The notes under the pieces are model-generated. The model saw nothing but the letters and a program-made list of their open reading frames with translations. It was not told the DNA's origin and made no database searches. A DNA stretch of 64,000 bases, taken from NCBI RefSeq assembly GCF_006636205.1, contig NZ_VIGB01000003.1, forward strand, positions 4,082,501-4,146,500, read 5' to 3'. Shown here in pieces: positions 1 to 8,993 of the stretch; position 1 is the first letter of the stretch, and every line of letters starts with the position of its first letter. Origin of the DNA: Kitasatospora acidiphila (GTDB lineage Bacteria > Actinomycetota > Actinomycetes > Streptomycetales > Streptomycetaceae). The translations under genes were made by a program, and so were the position numbers.

Positions 1-123
1 CCCCGGTGCGGCGGTGGGCAGGTAGACCGCCTGGGCTTGACCGGTGGAGGTGCGCACCGGCAGCCGGGTGGTCTCCACCTTGCCGAACATCAGGCTGGTG
101 AACGAGTCGGTCAGGTTGCCCAT
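1..123 (-). CDS. VirB4-like conjugation ATPase, N-terminal fragment (cut by window edge)
   Basis: Only the first 41 codons are inside the window. They start at an ATG at 123-121 and begin MGNLTDSFTSLMFGKVE. I recognise this as the amino terminus of the VirB4-like ATP-binding proteins that follow SCO6880-family genes in Streptomyces chromosomes. The ATPase would power a type IV secretion or conjugation-like apparatus at the membrane. The Walker motifs lie outside the window, so the call rests on N-terminal resemblance and operon position, 48 bp after the SCO6880-family gene. The alternative is a different conjugation protein with a similar start. Confidence 0.72.
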   Translation of the reverse strand, partial: MGNLTDSFTSLMFGKVETTRLPVRTSTGQAQAVYLPTAAPG

Positions 124-144
124 GGCCACGGGGGCTCCAGTTGG

Positions 145-198
145 TCGGCGGCGGATGCCGGTGGCGGACGGTCAGCGGCGGATGCCGGTGGCGAACGG
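145..198. repeat. 27-bp tandem duplication over the 3' end of the SCO6880-family gene
   Basis: Two copies, 145-171 and 172-198, agree at 25 of 27 positions. The downstream gene end, with codons for the last residues ATGIRR and the TGA, lies in the 172-198 copy. The 145-171 copy lies beyond the stop and has CGA where the stop would be. It is one of several gene-end duplications in this window. Confidence 0.85.
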
Positions 199-1751
199 CA
201 GGGTGTTGACGAACGCCCGGTGGTGCTCGCGGTCGCACCACTCCAGCTTGAGGTAGCTCTTGCCGGCCGAGGCCCGGATGGTCCGCTTGTCGCGGGCCAG
301 CGCCTCGGGGTTGCGGGAGGAGACCGTGATGTAGCCGACCAGGTTCACCCCGGCCGCGCCGGAGGCCAGGTCGTCACCGCGCTGGTCGACCCGGCCGGTG
401 TGGGCCAGGTCGCGCGGGTCCACCGTGCGGTTCATCTTGGCCGCGCGGCTGGCCTCGGCCTCGTCGTTGGTCTTCTCGGTGAGCATCCGCTCGATCGCCA
501 CGTCGGTCGGCTCCAGGTCCATGGTGACGGCGACCGTGCGGATCACGTCCGGGGTGTGCACCAGCAGCGGGGCGAGGAAGTTGACGCCCACCGGGGTGAG
601 CGGCCACTCCTTGATCCAGGCGGTGGCGTGGCACCAGGGCGCCCGGGTGGCCGACTCGCGGGTCTTGGCCTGCAGGTACTGCGGGTCGGTGGCGTCCAGC
701 TCGGCCGGCCAGGCGTTGCGCCGGGTCATCGCCTGGATGTGGTCGATCGGATGGTCCGGGTCGTACATCGAGTGCAGCAGCGAGGCCAGCCGGGCCTCGC
801 CCAGCGGCTGCCGCACCCGGATGTCGGCCTCCGCCAACCGGGCGCAGATGTCGGTCAGTTCACGGGCCATCACGGCGGCCAGGCCGTCGTCCTCGCGGCC
901 CGCGCCGCGCTTGTCGTAGGCGCTGCGGCCCATCGCCTGCGACTCGGCGGCCAGGTCCCGGGTGTAGTGCATGCAGGCCACCAGGTAGGCCCGGTGCTGC
1001 TCGGAGGAGGTGGACACCATCGACTGCAGCTGGTCGTAGGAGTCCCGCAGCCAGCGCGGCGCGTCCTGGTCGCCGCGCCGCTCGACGTCCTTGGCGTGCG
1101 CGTCCGGGTCGGCGGGCAGGGTGCGGGCCAGGATCTGCAGCCGGGTCACGAAGCCGTCCCCGTTGGCGACGTGCTTGAGCAGGGTGCCGAACCGGTCGAC
1201 CAGCGCCTCCTGGTCCTCGGAGTCGCGCAGCCCCACGCCCGGGCCCTCGATCTCGATCGCGGCGGTCACGGTGCGCCGCTCCAGGTGCATCAGCACGGCG
1301 ACCTCGTCCGGTCCGAACGGCGCGCTCAGCCAGCGCTGCCGCCCCACCCCCGGCGGCGGGCCGACCTCGACCTCCCGGCCGTCCAGCCGGGTACCGGCGT
1401 CCATCGCGGTGGACTGCCAGACCGCCCGGCCACTGCGCACGGTGCGCCGGAAGGTGCGGTTGATCTCCACCCACTTGTAGAAGGTCCGGCGCCGGTACGG
1501 CAGGTACACCGCCGCGATGGCCAGCAGCGGGAAGCCCACCAGACCGACTATCCGCAGCGCCAGGATCGGCACCAGCAGACCCCAGAGCATCCCCAGGAAG
1601 GCGCCGAAGATGATCAGGATGATCTCCCCGGACTCCCGGTTGCGCCCGATCGGCGCGTTCGGGCGGGACTTGCCGATCAGGTAGGTGCGGCGCTGGTGGA
1701 CGTACGACTGGGCGTACTGCCCCCGAACTGGCCGAACGGCTCACTGCTCAA
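172..1751 (-). CDS. SCO6880-family conjugation-associated protein (probable 1-base frameshift)
   Basis: About 526 residues if one base is restored. The N-terminal region has the family-typical stretch YLIGKSRPNAPIGRNRESGE, followed by two hydrophobic segments (LIIFGAFLGMLWGLL and a second around VGLVGFPLLAIAAVYLPY). A long soluble domain fills the rest. The downstream frame has no start before the ATG at 1590. The best start is TTG at 1751 behind an AGGGAGGG ribosome site; its frame must gain one G in the run at 1720-1724 to read PFGQFGGQYAQSYVHQRRTY. The gene sits 6 bp after the TrbL-like gene and just before the VirB4-like gene, so it belongs to the secretion operon. Molecular function of the family is not established. 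The stop lies in a 27-bp tandem duplication. Confidence 0.85.
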
Positions 1752-1757
1752 GGCGCG

Positions 1758-3040
1758 TCACCCTCCCTTCGCTGGGTTCTGGGCCGGCGGCTGGGCCGGC
1801 GCCGCCGGGGTCTTCGGCGCGGCGGGCTGCCGGGTGGCGTGCGCGGCGATGCCGGGGGCGACCGAGCCGCCGCCCGCGCCGCCGCTGGCCGAGGCGGTCG
1901 CCGTCTCCGCGCCGCCGCGCGAACCGTGCGTCGAGATGCCCTGCTTGACCAGGTTGGCCGGCCCGTTGATCATCGCCTGGCCGGCGCTGACCGCGCTGGC
2001 CCGGGCCTGCCGCAGATGCATCATCTCGTCGCCGAAGCCGGGCACGAAGCGGTAGATCGCGGAGCTGGCGAAGACCGACAGGAACAGGATCGCCAGGCCG
2101 GCGAGCACCCTGGAGAAGTCGTCGGAGGCCCCCGCGCCGCCGGCCACCGCGGCAGCCAGCCCCAGGATTATCACGATCACCGGCTTGACCAGGTCTATCG
2201 CCGCCATCAGGCCCGCCCAGCGGCGCACGTGCTTCCACAGCTGCTTGTCGACCAGCCCGCGTACACCGCGGTGCCGAGCAGCGCTCCCACGTACAGCATC
2301 GCGGTGCGCACCCACAGCTCGATCCACAGCACCACCGCCGCCAGCACCGCCACCAGCGAGACCAGCACCAGGATCAGCGGCCCGCCGCCGATCGACCCGT
2401 GCTCCAGGGTGTCGGCGAACCCGCCGAGGTAGTTGCCGGTGCCCGACTTGGTCCCGGCCGCTATCACCGCGGTCACCCCGTCGGTCGCCCCCACCAAGGT
2501 GTAGAGGATCAGCGGGGTGAACGCCGAGGCGATCACGGTCAGCCACAGGAACCCGATGGCCTCCGAGATCGCCTGGGTCAGCGGCACCCCGCGGACCGCC
2601 CGCTTGGTCACCGCCAGCAGCCAGAGCACCAGCGTCAGCACCGTCGACGCCGCGAACACCACCGCGTACTGCGACAGGAAGTCCGTGTTGGTGAAGTCCA
2701 CCTGCGTCGTGCTGTCGATCGCCCCCGACAGGTTCCGCACCACCCAAGCCGCCGCCTGCGCGCACGCCTTCGCCAACGACCCGAGCGGATCGGTCACGGA
2801 TCCCACGGTGCCGGAGCCGGGGACAGAACCGGGCTTGTCGGCGCAGAGGATCCCGTCCGAGGCCATCGGCAGGTTCGGACAGTTGCCGTTGGTGCTGGAC
2901 GGCGAGGGGGACGGTGACGGGCTTGGCGCCGCGAAGGCCCGCTGCGCCGCCAGGATCGCGCCCAGCTGAACCGTCGCCATCACCCCGCCGAGCGTCAGTG
3001 CGCGACGGGCGCCGGTCGGCTGCCGTGTCTCAGCGGGCAT
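1758..3040 (-). CDS. TrbL-like polytopic membrane protein of the conjugation cluster (probable 1-base frameshift)
   Basis: About 427 residues after restoring one base in the CCC run at 2256-2258. The start is ATG 3040, seven bases after a GGAGG, and it overlaps the end of the upstream gene, which suggests translational coupling. An N-terminal hydrophobic segment ending in AFAA is followed by a Ser/Pro linker and a Cys-containing extracytoplasmic loop. Six or so membrane segments follow, for example TVLTLVLWLLAV, LILVLVSLVAVLAAVVLWI and DLVKPVIVIILGLAAAVAG. The C-terminal tail is Ala/Pro-rich. This architecture matches TrbL/VirB6-like channel components next to SCO6880-family genes. Without the added base the frame ends after GTAVYAGWS, inside a membrane-spanning region. 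Family level is confident; exact role is inferred. Confidence 0.8.
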
Positions 3041-3850
3041 AGCGGAAGCCTCCGAACTGCTGAACAGCACCGGTCATCTCTTCGGCGGTGGCGGCCTGTT
3101 GATCGGCCGGAAGGGGCGCAGGCCCGTCCTGACGGCTGTAGGAGGCAAGCTTCCAGTCACCGCCGACCCAGCGCAGGGTGAGCGTCAGGGTGTACCAGTT
3201 CGCCTGCACAGGGAGTGTGGAGTTGGGCCCGGCCAGCCCCACCAGGCTCACGCACCAGACCACCGCCTTGACGCTGTCGGCCGTGTAACCGTCCGTCTTG
3301 GTACCGATCGGACTGCTACGACTGACGAAGGTCAGGTCGACCGGCGCCTTGCCCTGGGCGTCCAGCCCCAGCCGCGCCAGCACCTGAGGGGTCATCGCCT
3401 GGTCCAGCACCCCCCGCAGTGCCCCCAGCGCGGCCGGGTCGGCGATGGTGTCGAGGATCCGCCCCGGCCGGCGGCCTGGAACATGTCCGCGCCGCCCAGT
3501 GCCACCGCGTAGTTGGCGGCGGCCGACTGGGCGCCCTGGTCGGTGTGCGGGTAGCCGGTGCCGATGCCGTTGCTGCTGGCGGTCACCGGCTGGTCGCCGC
3601 TGGGCGCGGTGGCGGCGCCGGTGGGCGGTACCGCGCCGGCGGAGTGCCCGGCGCCGGCGCTTCCCGAAGTCGGGGTGCCGGGGCGGGCGTTGTTGGCGAT
3701 GGAGATGGCCACCACGAGCAGGGTGACCACCACCAGGACGGTCAGCAGGGTGCGCAGCGGCCTGGGTTGACGGGAGGTCGGCTGGCCGGAGGCCTGTTCG
3801 CCGACCGGCAGCCGCGTACGGGTGTGCGGCTGGTCGTCGGGCAACGGCAC
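3030..3850 (-). CDS. TcpC-like conjugal transfer protein (probable 1-base frameshift)
   Basis: About 273 residues after restoring one base in the CCCC run at 3462-3465. The start is GTG 3850 behind AGGAGG at 3862-3857. The N-terminal 40 residues are basic and cytoplasmic. One membrane anchor follows (LLTVLVVVTLLVVAISIA), then a Gly/Ala/Pro-rich linker and a C-terminal domain ending WVGGDWKLASYSRQDG. That layout is typical of TcpC-type conjugation proteins, which are bitopic and carry an NTF2-like fold outside. The last bases overlap the ATG of the TrbL-like gene. The uncorrected frame ends soon after ADMFQAAGRGG, before the folded domain. Confidence 0.75.
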
Positions 3851-3994
3851 GGCGGCCCTCCTGGGACAGGGAGCCGGGGGTGGGCTCCATCGTGGTCTTC
3901 CGGGCTTGCGGCGCGGATGCAATGGGGTCCCCCGGCCGGAGGCTGGGGGAGCGTCGGTGGGCCGACCCGGCCGCTGGCCCGGTCGGCGGTCAGG

Positions 3995-4054
3995 TCATCA
4001 GACGAACGCAGCCATCAGAAGACCACACTCATCAGATGAACGTTCATCAGATGG
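3995..4054. repeat. Short direct repeats and palindrome at the 3' end of the small membrane gene
   Basis: The element TCATCAGAYGAACG occurs at 3995-4008 and 4029-4042, and a partial copy TCATCAGATGG lies at 4044-4054, 15 bp after the second. The partial copy contains the stop codon of the small membrane gene (4047-4049). The two adjacent copies also create the 14-bp perfect palindrome GATGAACGTTCATC at 4035-4048. It could act as a weak terminator or be a by-product of tandem duplication. Confidence 0.6.
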
Positions 4055-4421
4055 CCATGCCGTACACAATGGTGAACAGGGTGCCGAGTGATCCAATGAT
4101 GAACACGCCGGTCAGGCCGGCGACGATCAGCCCCTTGCCCTGCTCGGCACTGAAGGTGTCACGCAGCGCCGTGGCGCCGATCCGCTGCTTGGCCGCCCCC
4201 CAGACCGCGATCGCCAGACAGGCCAGGATCGCGACGGCCATCACCACCTCGACCATGATCCGGGCTTCCGAGCCCAGCGTGGCGAAGGGGCCCCAATCAG
4301 GGGCGATGCCACCGATGATGGTGTCGATGCCGGGCTTCTTCGGAGGGTCCGCGGCCAGCAGGCCGCTTGCGTATCCATTCACTGTGTTGCCCACGCTGCT
4401 CACTGTGTCACTCACGTGCAT
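4047..4421 (-). CDS. Small two-helix membrane protein, first gene of the conjugation-like operon
   Basis: The protein has 124 residues. The N-terminal 45 residues are hydrophilic and contain KKPGIDTIIGGIAPDWGPF. Two hydrophobic helices follow, MVEVVMAVAILACLAIAVWGA and GLIVAGLTGVFIIGSLGTLF, separated by a short charged loop. This resembles VirB2/TrbC-like or pilin-like small proteins that start such clusters, but no residue proves it. The start is ATG 4421 after ACAGGAA; a GTG six bases on (4415) is an alternative. A 12-bp palindrome lies 14 bp upstream. Confidence 0.7.
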   Translation of the reverse strand: MHVSDTVSSVGNTVNGYASGLLAADPPKKPGIDTIIGGIAPDWGPFATLGSEARIMVEVVMAVAILACLAIAVWGAAKQRIGATALRDTFSAEQGKGLIVAGLTGVFIIGSLGTLFTIVYGMAI

Positions 4422-4774
4422 TTCCTGTCTCACCGCCTGATCAGGCAATTCAACGGCCACGACCACCGACGCGCGAAGGGCCAGGGCCTATTCTTGGCCG
4501 GATCTGATGTCGACTTGGCTACTTTTTGAGGATTGGTCGCGGGGCACGGAACACGTTTGCCAGGATGTCCACTGGACGAAGGATAGCGCTCACTCTTTGT
4601 ATCTCCGATGATTGCGCTGGGCAACGCATTGCAGCAGACTGGCAGAGGTGTCGGCCGTTCGACTTGGCGCGTGCGGGGGGCATATGCGTTCCGGTACCGC
4701 GCCGGAGGCTCCTGTCCAGGGCCGAACCGATAGCTCAGCACCCTGGGACACAAGCACTCTGACACTGCATCGGG
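4422..4774. other. Divergent intergenic region between the conjugation-like operon and the cell-wall hydrolase
   Basis: About 350 bp with visibly lower GC than the flanking genes and no convincing ORF. It must hold the promoters for both divergent units. Apart from the palindrome at 4435-4446 I see no clear -10/-35 pair. Confidence 0.5.
4435..4446. promoter_or_regulatory. 12-bp palindrome upstream of the conjugation-like operon
   Basis: GCCTGATCAGGC is a perfect palindrome 14 bp before the first start codon of the minus-strand operon. Its place fits an operator or a ribosome-site hairpin. No regulator is identified. Confidence 0.35.
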
Positions 4775-5869
4775 ATGGTGCTGATGGTACTCCGGAATGG
4801 CGGCCGAGCGGCGATCGCTGCGGGAGCTCTTGGCGGCGGCTTCGTCCTGCTGCTCGGGCTCGGCACCTATGCGGCGAGCGGCCTGCCCCAGGGCAACGCC
4901 GGCTACGGCTCCAACGTCTCGCTGGCCACCGGCACGGTCCCGGCCGCCTACCAGGCACTGATCCAGCAGGCCGGCAGCAGCACCTGCCCGCAGGTGACCG
5001 CTCCGCTGCTGGCCGCCCAGCTCTACCAGGAGAGCGGCTTCAACCCCACCGCGGTCAGCAACGTCGGTGCGCAGGGCATCAGTCAGATCATGCCGGACAC
5101 CTGGAGGCAGTACGCGGACCCGAGTTGGACCAACCCCTGGGATCCGAGCCAGGCCATCCCGATGGCCGCCCGGATCGACTGCGCCTACGCCAAGGACGTC
5201 GCCTCCGTCCCCGGCGACCCGCAGGCCAACATGCTGGCCGCCTACAACGCCGGCACCGACGCGGTGCTGCGCAACCGCGGCATCCCGCCCTACTCGGAGA
5301 CCCAGGACTACGTCCACTCGATCCTCTCGCTGGCGCGCAGCTTCAGCGCGCCCAGCGCCCCCGTGGGGATCTCGGCACAGGCCAACGGCGCCATCTACTT
5401 CGCGCAGACCAAACTGGGCACCCCGTACCTGTGGGGCGGTGAGGGGCTGCCCTCGCAGGACGGCCGGTTCGACTGCTCCGGGCTCACCCAGGCCGCCTTC
5501 GCCTCGGTCGGCATCACCCTGCCCCGAGTGGCCAACGACCAGTGGTACTCGGGCCAGCACCCCAGCCGCGACCAACTCCGCCCCGGCGACCTGGTGTTCT
5601 TCGCCACCGACCTGAGCGACCCGCGCAGCATCCACCACGTCGGCATCTACGTCGGCGGCGGCTACATGATCGACGCCCCGCACACCGGCGCCGAGATCCG
5701 CTACGACTCGATCGACCGCTCCGAGTACATCGGTGCGACCCGGGTCACCCCGGACGGCGCCGCCGCGCTGCCCAGCAGGGCCGCCGACGGCACCATCACC
5801 GGCGGCTCGGCGCTGGACGGCAAGGGCGGCTCCTCGCTCGCCTCGGCCTCCGCCAGCCCCTCCCCCTGA
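4775..5869 (+). CDS. Bifunctional lytic transglycosylase / NlpC-P60 peptidoglycan hydrolase
   Basis: The protein has 364 residues. An N-terminal membrane anchor or signal (AIAAGALGGGFVLLLGLGTY) is followed by a lysozyme-like transglycosylase domain at about 50-185. That domain has the catalytic Glu in YQESGFNP and the motifs GAQGISQIMPDTW and MLAAYNAGT. A C-terminal NlpC/P60 domain spans about 205-325, with Cys in RFDCSGLTQ, His in HHVGIYVGGG and the third polar residue in IDAPHTG. The tail is Ser/Ala-rich. It should cut both glycan and peptide in the wall. Its place opposite the secretion operon fits a VirB1-like role, opening peptidoglycan for the apparatus. There is no strong Shine-Dalgarno; ATG 4784 is an alternative start. 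Confidence 0.9.
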   Translation: MVLMVLRNGGRAAIAAGALGGGFVLLLGLGTYAASGLPQGNAGYGSNVSLATGTVPAAYQALIQQAGSSTCPQVTAPLLAAQLYQESGFNPTAVSNVGAQGISQIMPDTWRQYADPSWTNPWDPSQAIPMAARIDCAYAKDVASVPGDPQANMLAAYNAGTDAVLRNRGIPPYSETQDYVHSILSLARSFSAPSAPVGISAQANGAIYFAQTKLGTPYLWGGEGLPSQDGRFDCSGLTQAAFASVGITLPRVANDQWYSGQHPSRDQLRPGDLVFFATDLSDPRSIHHVGIYVGGGYMIDAPHTGAEIRYDSIDRSEYIGATRVTPDGAAALPSRAADGTITGGSALDGKGGSSLASASASPSP

Positions 5870-5948
5870 CGGACTGCCAGTTCAGGCACGCCAGGTCAAG
5901 TAGGCTGCAAGCCGACAGCGCCGGTCGAGCGAGCACAGGAGGTACGGG

Positions 5949-6691
5949 GTGTCCACGCTGCTGGCCGACCCGGGCGACGGCAACCCCGATCTCGAACTGC
6001 TCTACACCGTCAACGGCTTGGCGAAGAGCGCGCCGCACTGGCTGGACTCGCTGGTCTCCTGGGTCGGCGAGTACGGCATCCTGCTCGGCCTGCTGACGCT
6101 GATCGCGATCGGCTGGCTGACCGCCCGCCGCCGCCCGGACGCACCGGTGGCGGTGGCCGGAATGCTCTGGGTACCGCTGTCGGTGGCGCTGGCGGAGCTG
6201 GCCAACCTGCCGATCTCCGCGATCGTGGACCGGCCCAGACCGTTCGTCAGCCATCCGGACCTGGACGTGCTGATCGCCGGCAAGGCCGGCACCCACTCCT
6301 TCGTGAGCGACCACTCGACCATGGCGATGGGCGTGGCCGTGGCGCTCTTCCTGGTCAACCGGCGGCTCGGGGCGATCGCCGGGGTGCTGGCACTGCTGCA
6401 GGGCTTCTGCCGGCTCTACATGGGTGTGCACTATCCGACCGACGTGCTGGGCGGCTACGCACTGGCCGTCGCCGTCGTGCTGCTGCTGGCGCCGCTCGCC
6501 AATGTGGTGCTGGTGCCGCTCTGCCACGCGGTCGCCCGGAGCGCGGCCGCGCCGCTGGTGACCGCGGGCCCGGCCGGGGCCGGGGCCGGGCCGGGGCCGG
6601 GGCCGGGGCCGGTGACGGCCGACGGCGGCGCCGCGGCGGCTCGCCAAGCTCCGAACTGCCACCCGCCTCCGAGTCCGACCTGGCTGCCTGA
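5949..6691 (+). CDS. PAP2-superfamily membrane phosphatase (probable 1-base frameshift near the end)
   Basis: About 247 residues. The GTG start follows AGGAGGTACGGG. It shows the three PAP2 phosphatase motifs: the first around VDRPRPF, then HSFVSDHSTMAMG with the catalytic region, then YMGVHYPTDVLGGY. Five or six membrane helices are visible. Typical substrates are undecaprenyl pyrophosphate or phosphatidic acid; which one cannot be told. The frame as given runs on to 6827 and overlaps the opposite gene. In a GGGGCC-rich stretch one unit has only three G (6588-6590). Adding one G makes the protein end SPSSELPPASESDLAA at a TGA at 6689-6691, which clears the neighbour. Confidence 0.85.
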
Positions 6692-6716
6692 GCCCGCGTC
6701 AGTGCCGCTGGGGCCG

Positions 6717-6908
6717 TCAGCCCGGCTGCAGGCTCTCCAGGTGCTCCGCGACGTCCCGCCGGGCCTTGTCCCGGGAGCGGCGGGCCGGGGCGAACCAGCC
6801 GCAGTTGCAGACCGCGAAGGCGAATGAGCCGCGCTCGGTCACCTCCGCCAGGTGCCCGCCGGGCGCCTGGGGATCCACTTCGGGTGTTGCCGCCGACACG
6901 TTGTCCAC
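6717..6908 (-). CDS. Small conserved Streptomyces protein with CNCGW motif
   Basis: The protein has 63 residues from GTG 6908 (GTG 6899 is also possible). The core is GHLAEVTERGSFAFAVCNCG, then W and a basic, Arg-rich stretch and an acidic C-terminus. I recognise it as a small protein repeatedly found in streptomycetes, but the function is unknown to me. The Cys-X-Cys could bind metal. No clear Shine-Dalgarno is present; TTGACGG lies about 17 bp upstream and could be a -35 element. It converges on the PAP2 gene. Confidence 0.65.
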   Translation of the reverse strand: MDNVSAATPEVDPQAPGGHLAEVTERGSFAFAVCNCGWFAPARRSRDKARRDVAEHLESLQPG

Positions 6909-7104
6909 CGTACTGCACCGTTCTTGACGGACGGCTTCGCACGGCGGCCGGGAGGGGCGCGAACCGCCCGCCGCGCGCCCGGCGGCGCGTAACCCACGGC
7001 GCACCGGCCTCGTTCTCGGCAGTACCGGCCCCGCCCAGCCAGGGGCGGCGGCTCGCCGGTTCTCCGGCCCGAGGGGGTCGCTCACCATGGGGGTTGAGTT
7101 CACC

Positions 7105-7983
7105 ATGACGACGTCGCGCCAAACCCGGGCCATCGGCTCGGCCGCCGCAGCCGCCCTGCTCGCCGCCGTACTCACCGGCTGCAGCGGTGGCTCGGCCGGC
7201 TCCAGCGACGCGGGCGCGTCCGGCAGCCCGGTGGCCGACAAGCTCGCCGACGACCCGCTGACCGCGGTGCGCAACGCCCCGGACATCACCGGCCACACCG
7301 GCTCCGTGCAGGCCGCCACCCAGCTGACCACCGTCTCGGGGTCCAAGAAGGCCTCGTTCACCGGCGGCGGCCCGTACGACTACGTCAAGCGGATCGGCCG
7401 GCTGGAGGTGCAGGTGCCGCCCGGCGCGGCCACCCACGGCCCGGTGGTGGAGATCTACGAGCCGGGCCTGATCTTCCTGCAGAACAGCGGCGCCAAGGGG
7501 GTGGCCCCCGGCAAGTGGGTCCGGCTGGACGTGCGGCAGCTCGCCGACGGCAACCTGATCAGCAACGGCGCCACCGACCCGGCCACCGCCGCGGCCGCGC
7601 TGCGCGGCGCCCAGCAGGCCGCCCTGGCCGGCGACGAGACCGTGGACGGGATCCCGCTGAAGCACTACAAGGGCACCCTGGACCTGGCCAAGGCCGCCGA
7701 CGCAGCCGGCGGGCAGGCCGGCTACGGGCTGCGGATGGCGGGTGCCACCTTCACCGTCAAGGAGGTGCCGTTCGAGGCCTGGCTGGACGCGCAGGGCCGG
7801 CTGCACCGGATGATCGAGAGCTTCACCTTCGCCGGGGTGGCCGGTTCCAAGGACCCCAAGGACCAGGTGCAGGTCACCTCCACGGTCGCGCTGAGCGACT
7901 ACGGCACCGCGGTCTCCGTCTCCGAGCCGGCCGGCGGTGACGTGGTCGAGCTGAAGGACGGCGGCTCCGCCTCGCCGAAGTGA
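7105..7983 (+). CDS. LppX/LprG-like lipoprotein
   Basis: The protein has 292 residues. The N-terminus has a type II signal: basic TSRQTRAIGS, hydrophobic AAAAALLAAVLTGC and a lipobox Cys, then a Ser/Gly linker. The mature part has the repeated strand pattern and the WVRLDV/FEAWLD segments seen in actinobacterial LppX-like lipoproteins, which bind hydrophobic ligands on the outer face of the membrane. The start MTTSRQT was chosen because it precedes the signal directly; an upstream TTG/ATG at 7087 would add six residues. A second lipoprotein of similar design lies at 53376-54200. Ligand unknown. Confidence 0.75.
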   Translation: MTTSRQTRAIGSAAAAALLAAVLTGCSGGSAGSSDAGASGSPVADKLADDPLTAVRNAPDITGHTGSVQAATQLTTVSGSKKASFTGGGPYDYVKRIGRLEVQVPPGAATHGPVVEIYEPGLIFLQNSGAKGVAPGKWVRLDVRQLADGNLISNGATDPATAAAALRGAQQAALAGDETVDGIPLKHYKGTLDLAKAADAAGGQAGYGLRMAGATFTVKEVPFEAWLDAQGRLHRMIESFTFAGVAGSKDPKDQVQVTSTVALSDYGTAVSVSEPAGGDVVELKDGGSASPK

Positions 7984-8040
7984 CGCACCGTCGGCCGCCG
8001 AGCTGACGCACCACCGGGAACCGGTGTGACGCACCACCGG
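7981..8040. repeat. Three 23-bp repeats beginning at the lipoprotein stop codon
   Basis: Units start at 7981, 8004 and 8027. Each begins TGACGCACC and continues GTCGG, ACCGG and ACCGG. The first TGA is the stop codon of the lipoprotein gene. The first 14 bases are conserved; the rest of each 23-bp unit has diverged. Confidence 0.8.
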
Positions 8041-8231
8041 GGCGCGGCCTCGGGGTCACCCAGTTGCGCACCAGAGATGGCCCGTCCGTGCCATGGGGCG
8101 GCGGCCGGGCACTCTCTAGGCTGGTTGGGGGCGCGCCCCAGTCTGGCGGCCGGGAGGGACCCCCACCCGGCCGAAGGCCGGGGGAGGGTGGCTGCCGCCC
8201 CGTTGAGCGGGCGCTGAAGGGGTGGTGCTGG

Positions 8232-8465
8232 GTGTCGTCCTCGGCGGATCGAGCGTTCGGCCAGGAGAGCGCGGCCCTCGACGAGATCGAGCTGGCCGGT
8301 GAACTGATGATCGCGGCCACCGACAGCAGCGCCGAGCGGCTGCCCACCGCCCGGATCGACGAGGTGCTGCTGCACCGTCCGGCGGCGGGCGGGGCCCCGG
8401 AGACTCCGCCGTCTCCCGAGCCCCCGGACGGCCTGGGTCCGATCAGCTCCGCAGCAGCCGGCTGA
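8232..8465 (+). CDS. Small conserved hypothetical protein
   Basis: The protein has 77 residues. The GTG start at 8232 lies 9 bases after GAAGGGG. The N-terminal half, ALDEIELAGELMIAA then LPTARIDEVL, matches small proteins I have seen next to CsoR-like regulators and Pit genes in streptomycetes. The C-terminus is Pro-rich. There are no membrane segments or Cys. The last 23 bases overlap the end of the convergent regulator gene. Function unknown. Confidence 0.6.
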   Translation: MSSSADRAFGQESAALDEIELAGELMIAATDSSAERLPTARIDEVLLHRPAAGGAPETPPSPEPPDGLGPISSAAAG

Positions 8466-8757
8466 TCGCCGCCATCGCCTCGGTCACCTTGTCGTTCACC
8501 GCCGTACCGCCCTCCTCGACGGCCGCCGCGACGCAGTGCGCGAGGTGCTCCTCCAGCAGCGCCAGGGCGAAGGACTGCAGTGCCTTGGTGGTCGCGGAGA
8601 CCTGGGTCAGGATGTCGATGCAGTAGACGTCCTCCTCCACCATCCGCTGCAGGCCGCGGGCCTGGCCCTCGATCCGGCGCAGTCGCTTGAGGTGGTCCGC
8701 CTTGTTCTTGCTGTAGCCGTACGGGCCGTGTCCGCCGTGGGCCTCGGTGGTCGTCAT
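8443..8757 (-). CDS. CsoR/FrmR-family metal-sensing repressor
   Basis: The protein has 104 residues, the normal family length, and is all helical. It has the family opening NKADHLKRLRRIEGQARG. The copper-type metal site is Cys in DVYCIDIL and His and Cys in EEHLAHCV, the Cys-His-Cys set of copper-sensing CsoR. It would be a tetrameric repressor released from DNA when metal (or another thiol ligand) binds. The start is ATG 8757. No copper ATPase or chaperone is adjacent, so its targets are not obvious; it may be autoregulated. The alternative is a sulfide or persulfide sensor (CstR-like), which keeps the two Cys. Confidence 0.9.
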   Translation of the reverse strand: MTTTEAHGGHGPYGYSKNKADHLKRLRRIEGQARGLQRMVEEDVYCIDILTQVSATTKALQSFALALLEEHLAHCVAAAVEEGGTAVNDKVTEAMAAISRLLRS

Positions 8758-8993
8758 GGCACTAGTCTCCCGCACCGCGCGGCCCGGTCGCGGTTCCCCC
8801 GTCCGGGGGGCGGATGGCGATCGGCGGGTGCCGGACGGCGGTCATCGGGCCGGGATTCCGCCAGACTGATGCGCGTAGACCGAGGCCGCCTGGAAGAGGA
8901 GGATCCGCTTCCCAGCCGTGCACCCCGTTTGCACATGTGCGGCGCCGAACACCTAGCATCGTTGAGTCCCTCCCCCGCACATCGGAGATTTCC

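Noticed and set aside
37..2055. Long plus-strand open frame (672 codons) opposite the conjugation genes
   Set aside because: It is His/Gly/Val/Arg-rich shadow coding, the usual antisense frame of high-GC genes; the minus strand has recognisable families.
6692..6827. C-terminal extension of the PAP2 protein in the given frame
   Set aside because: It overlaps the opposite small gene and has atypical composition; adding one G at 6588-6590 gives a natural end at 6691.
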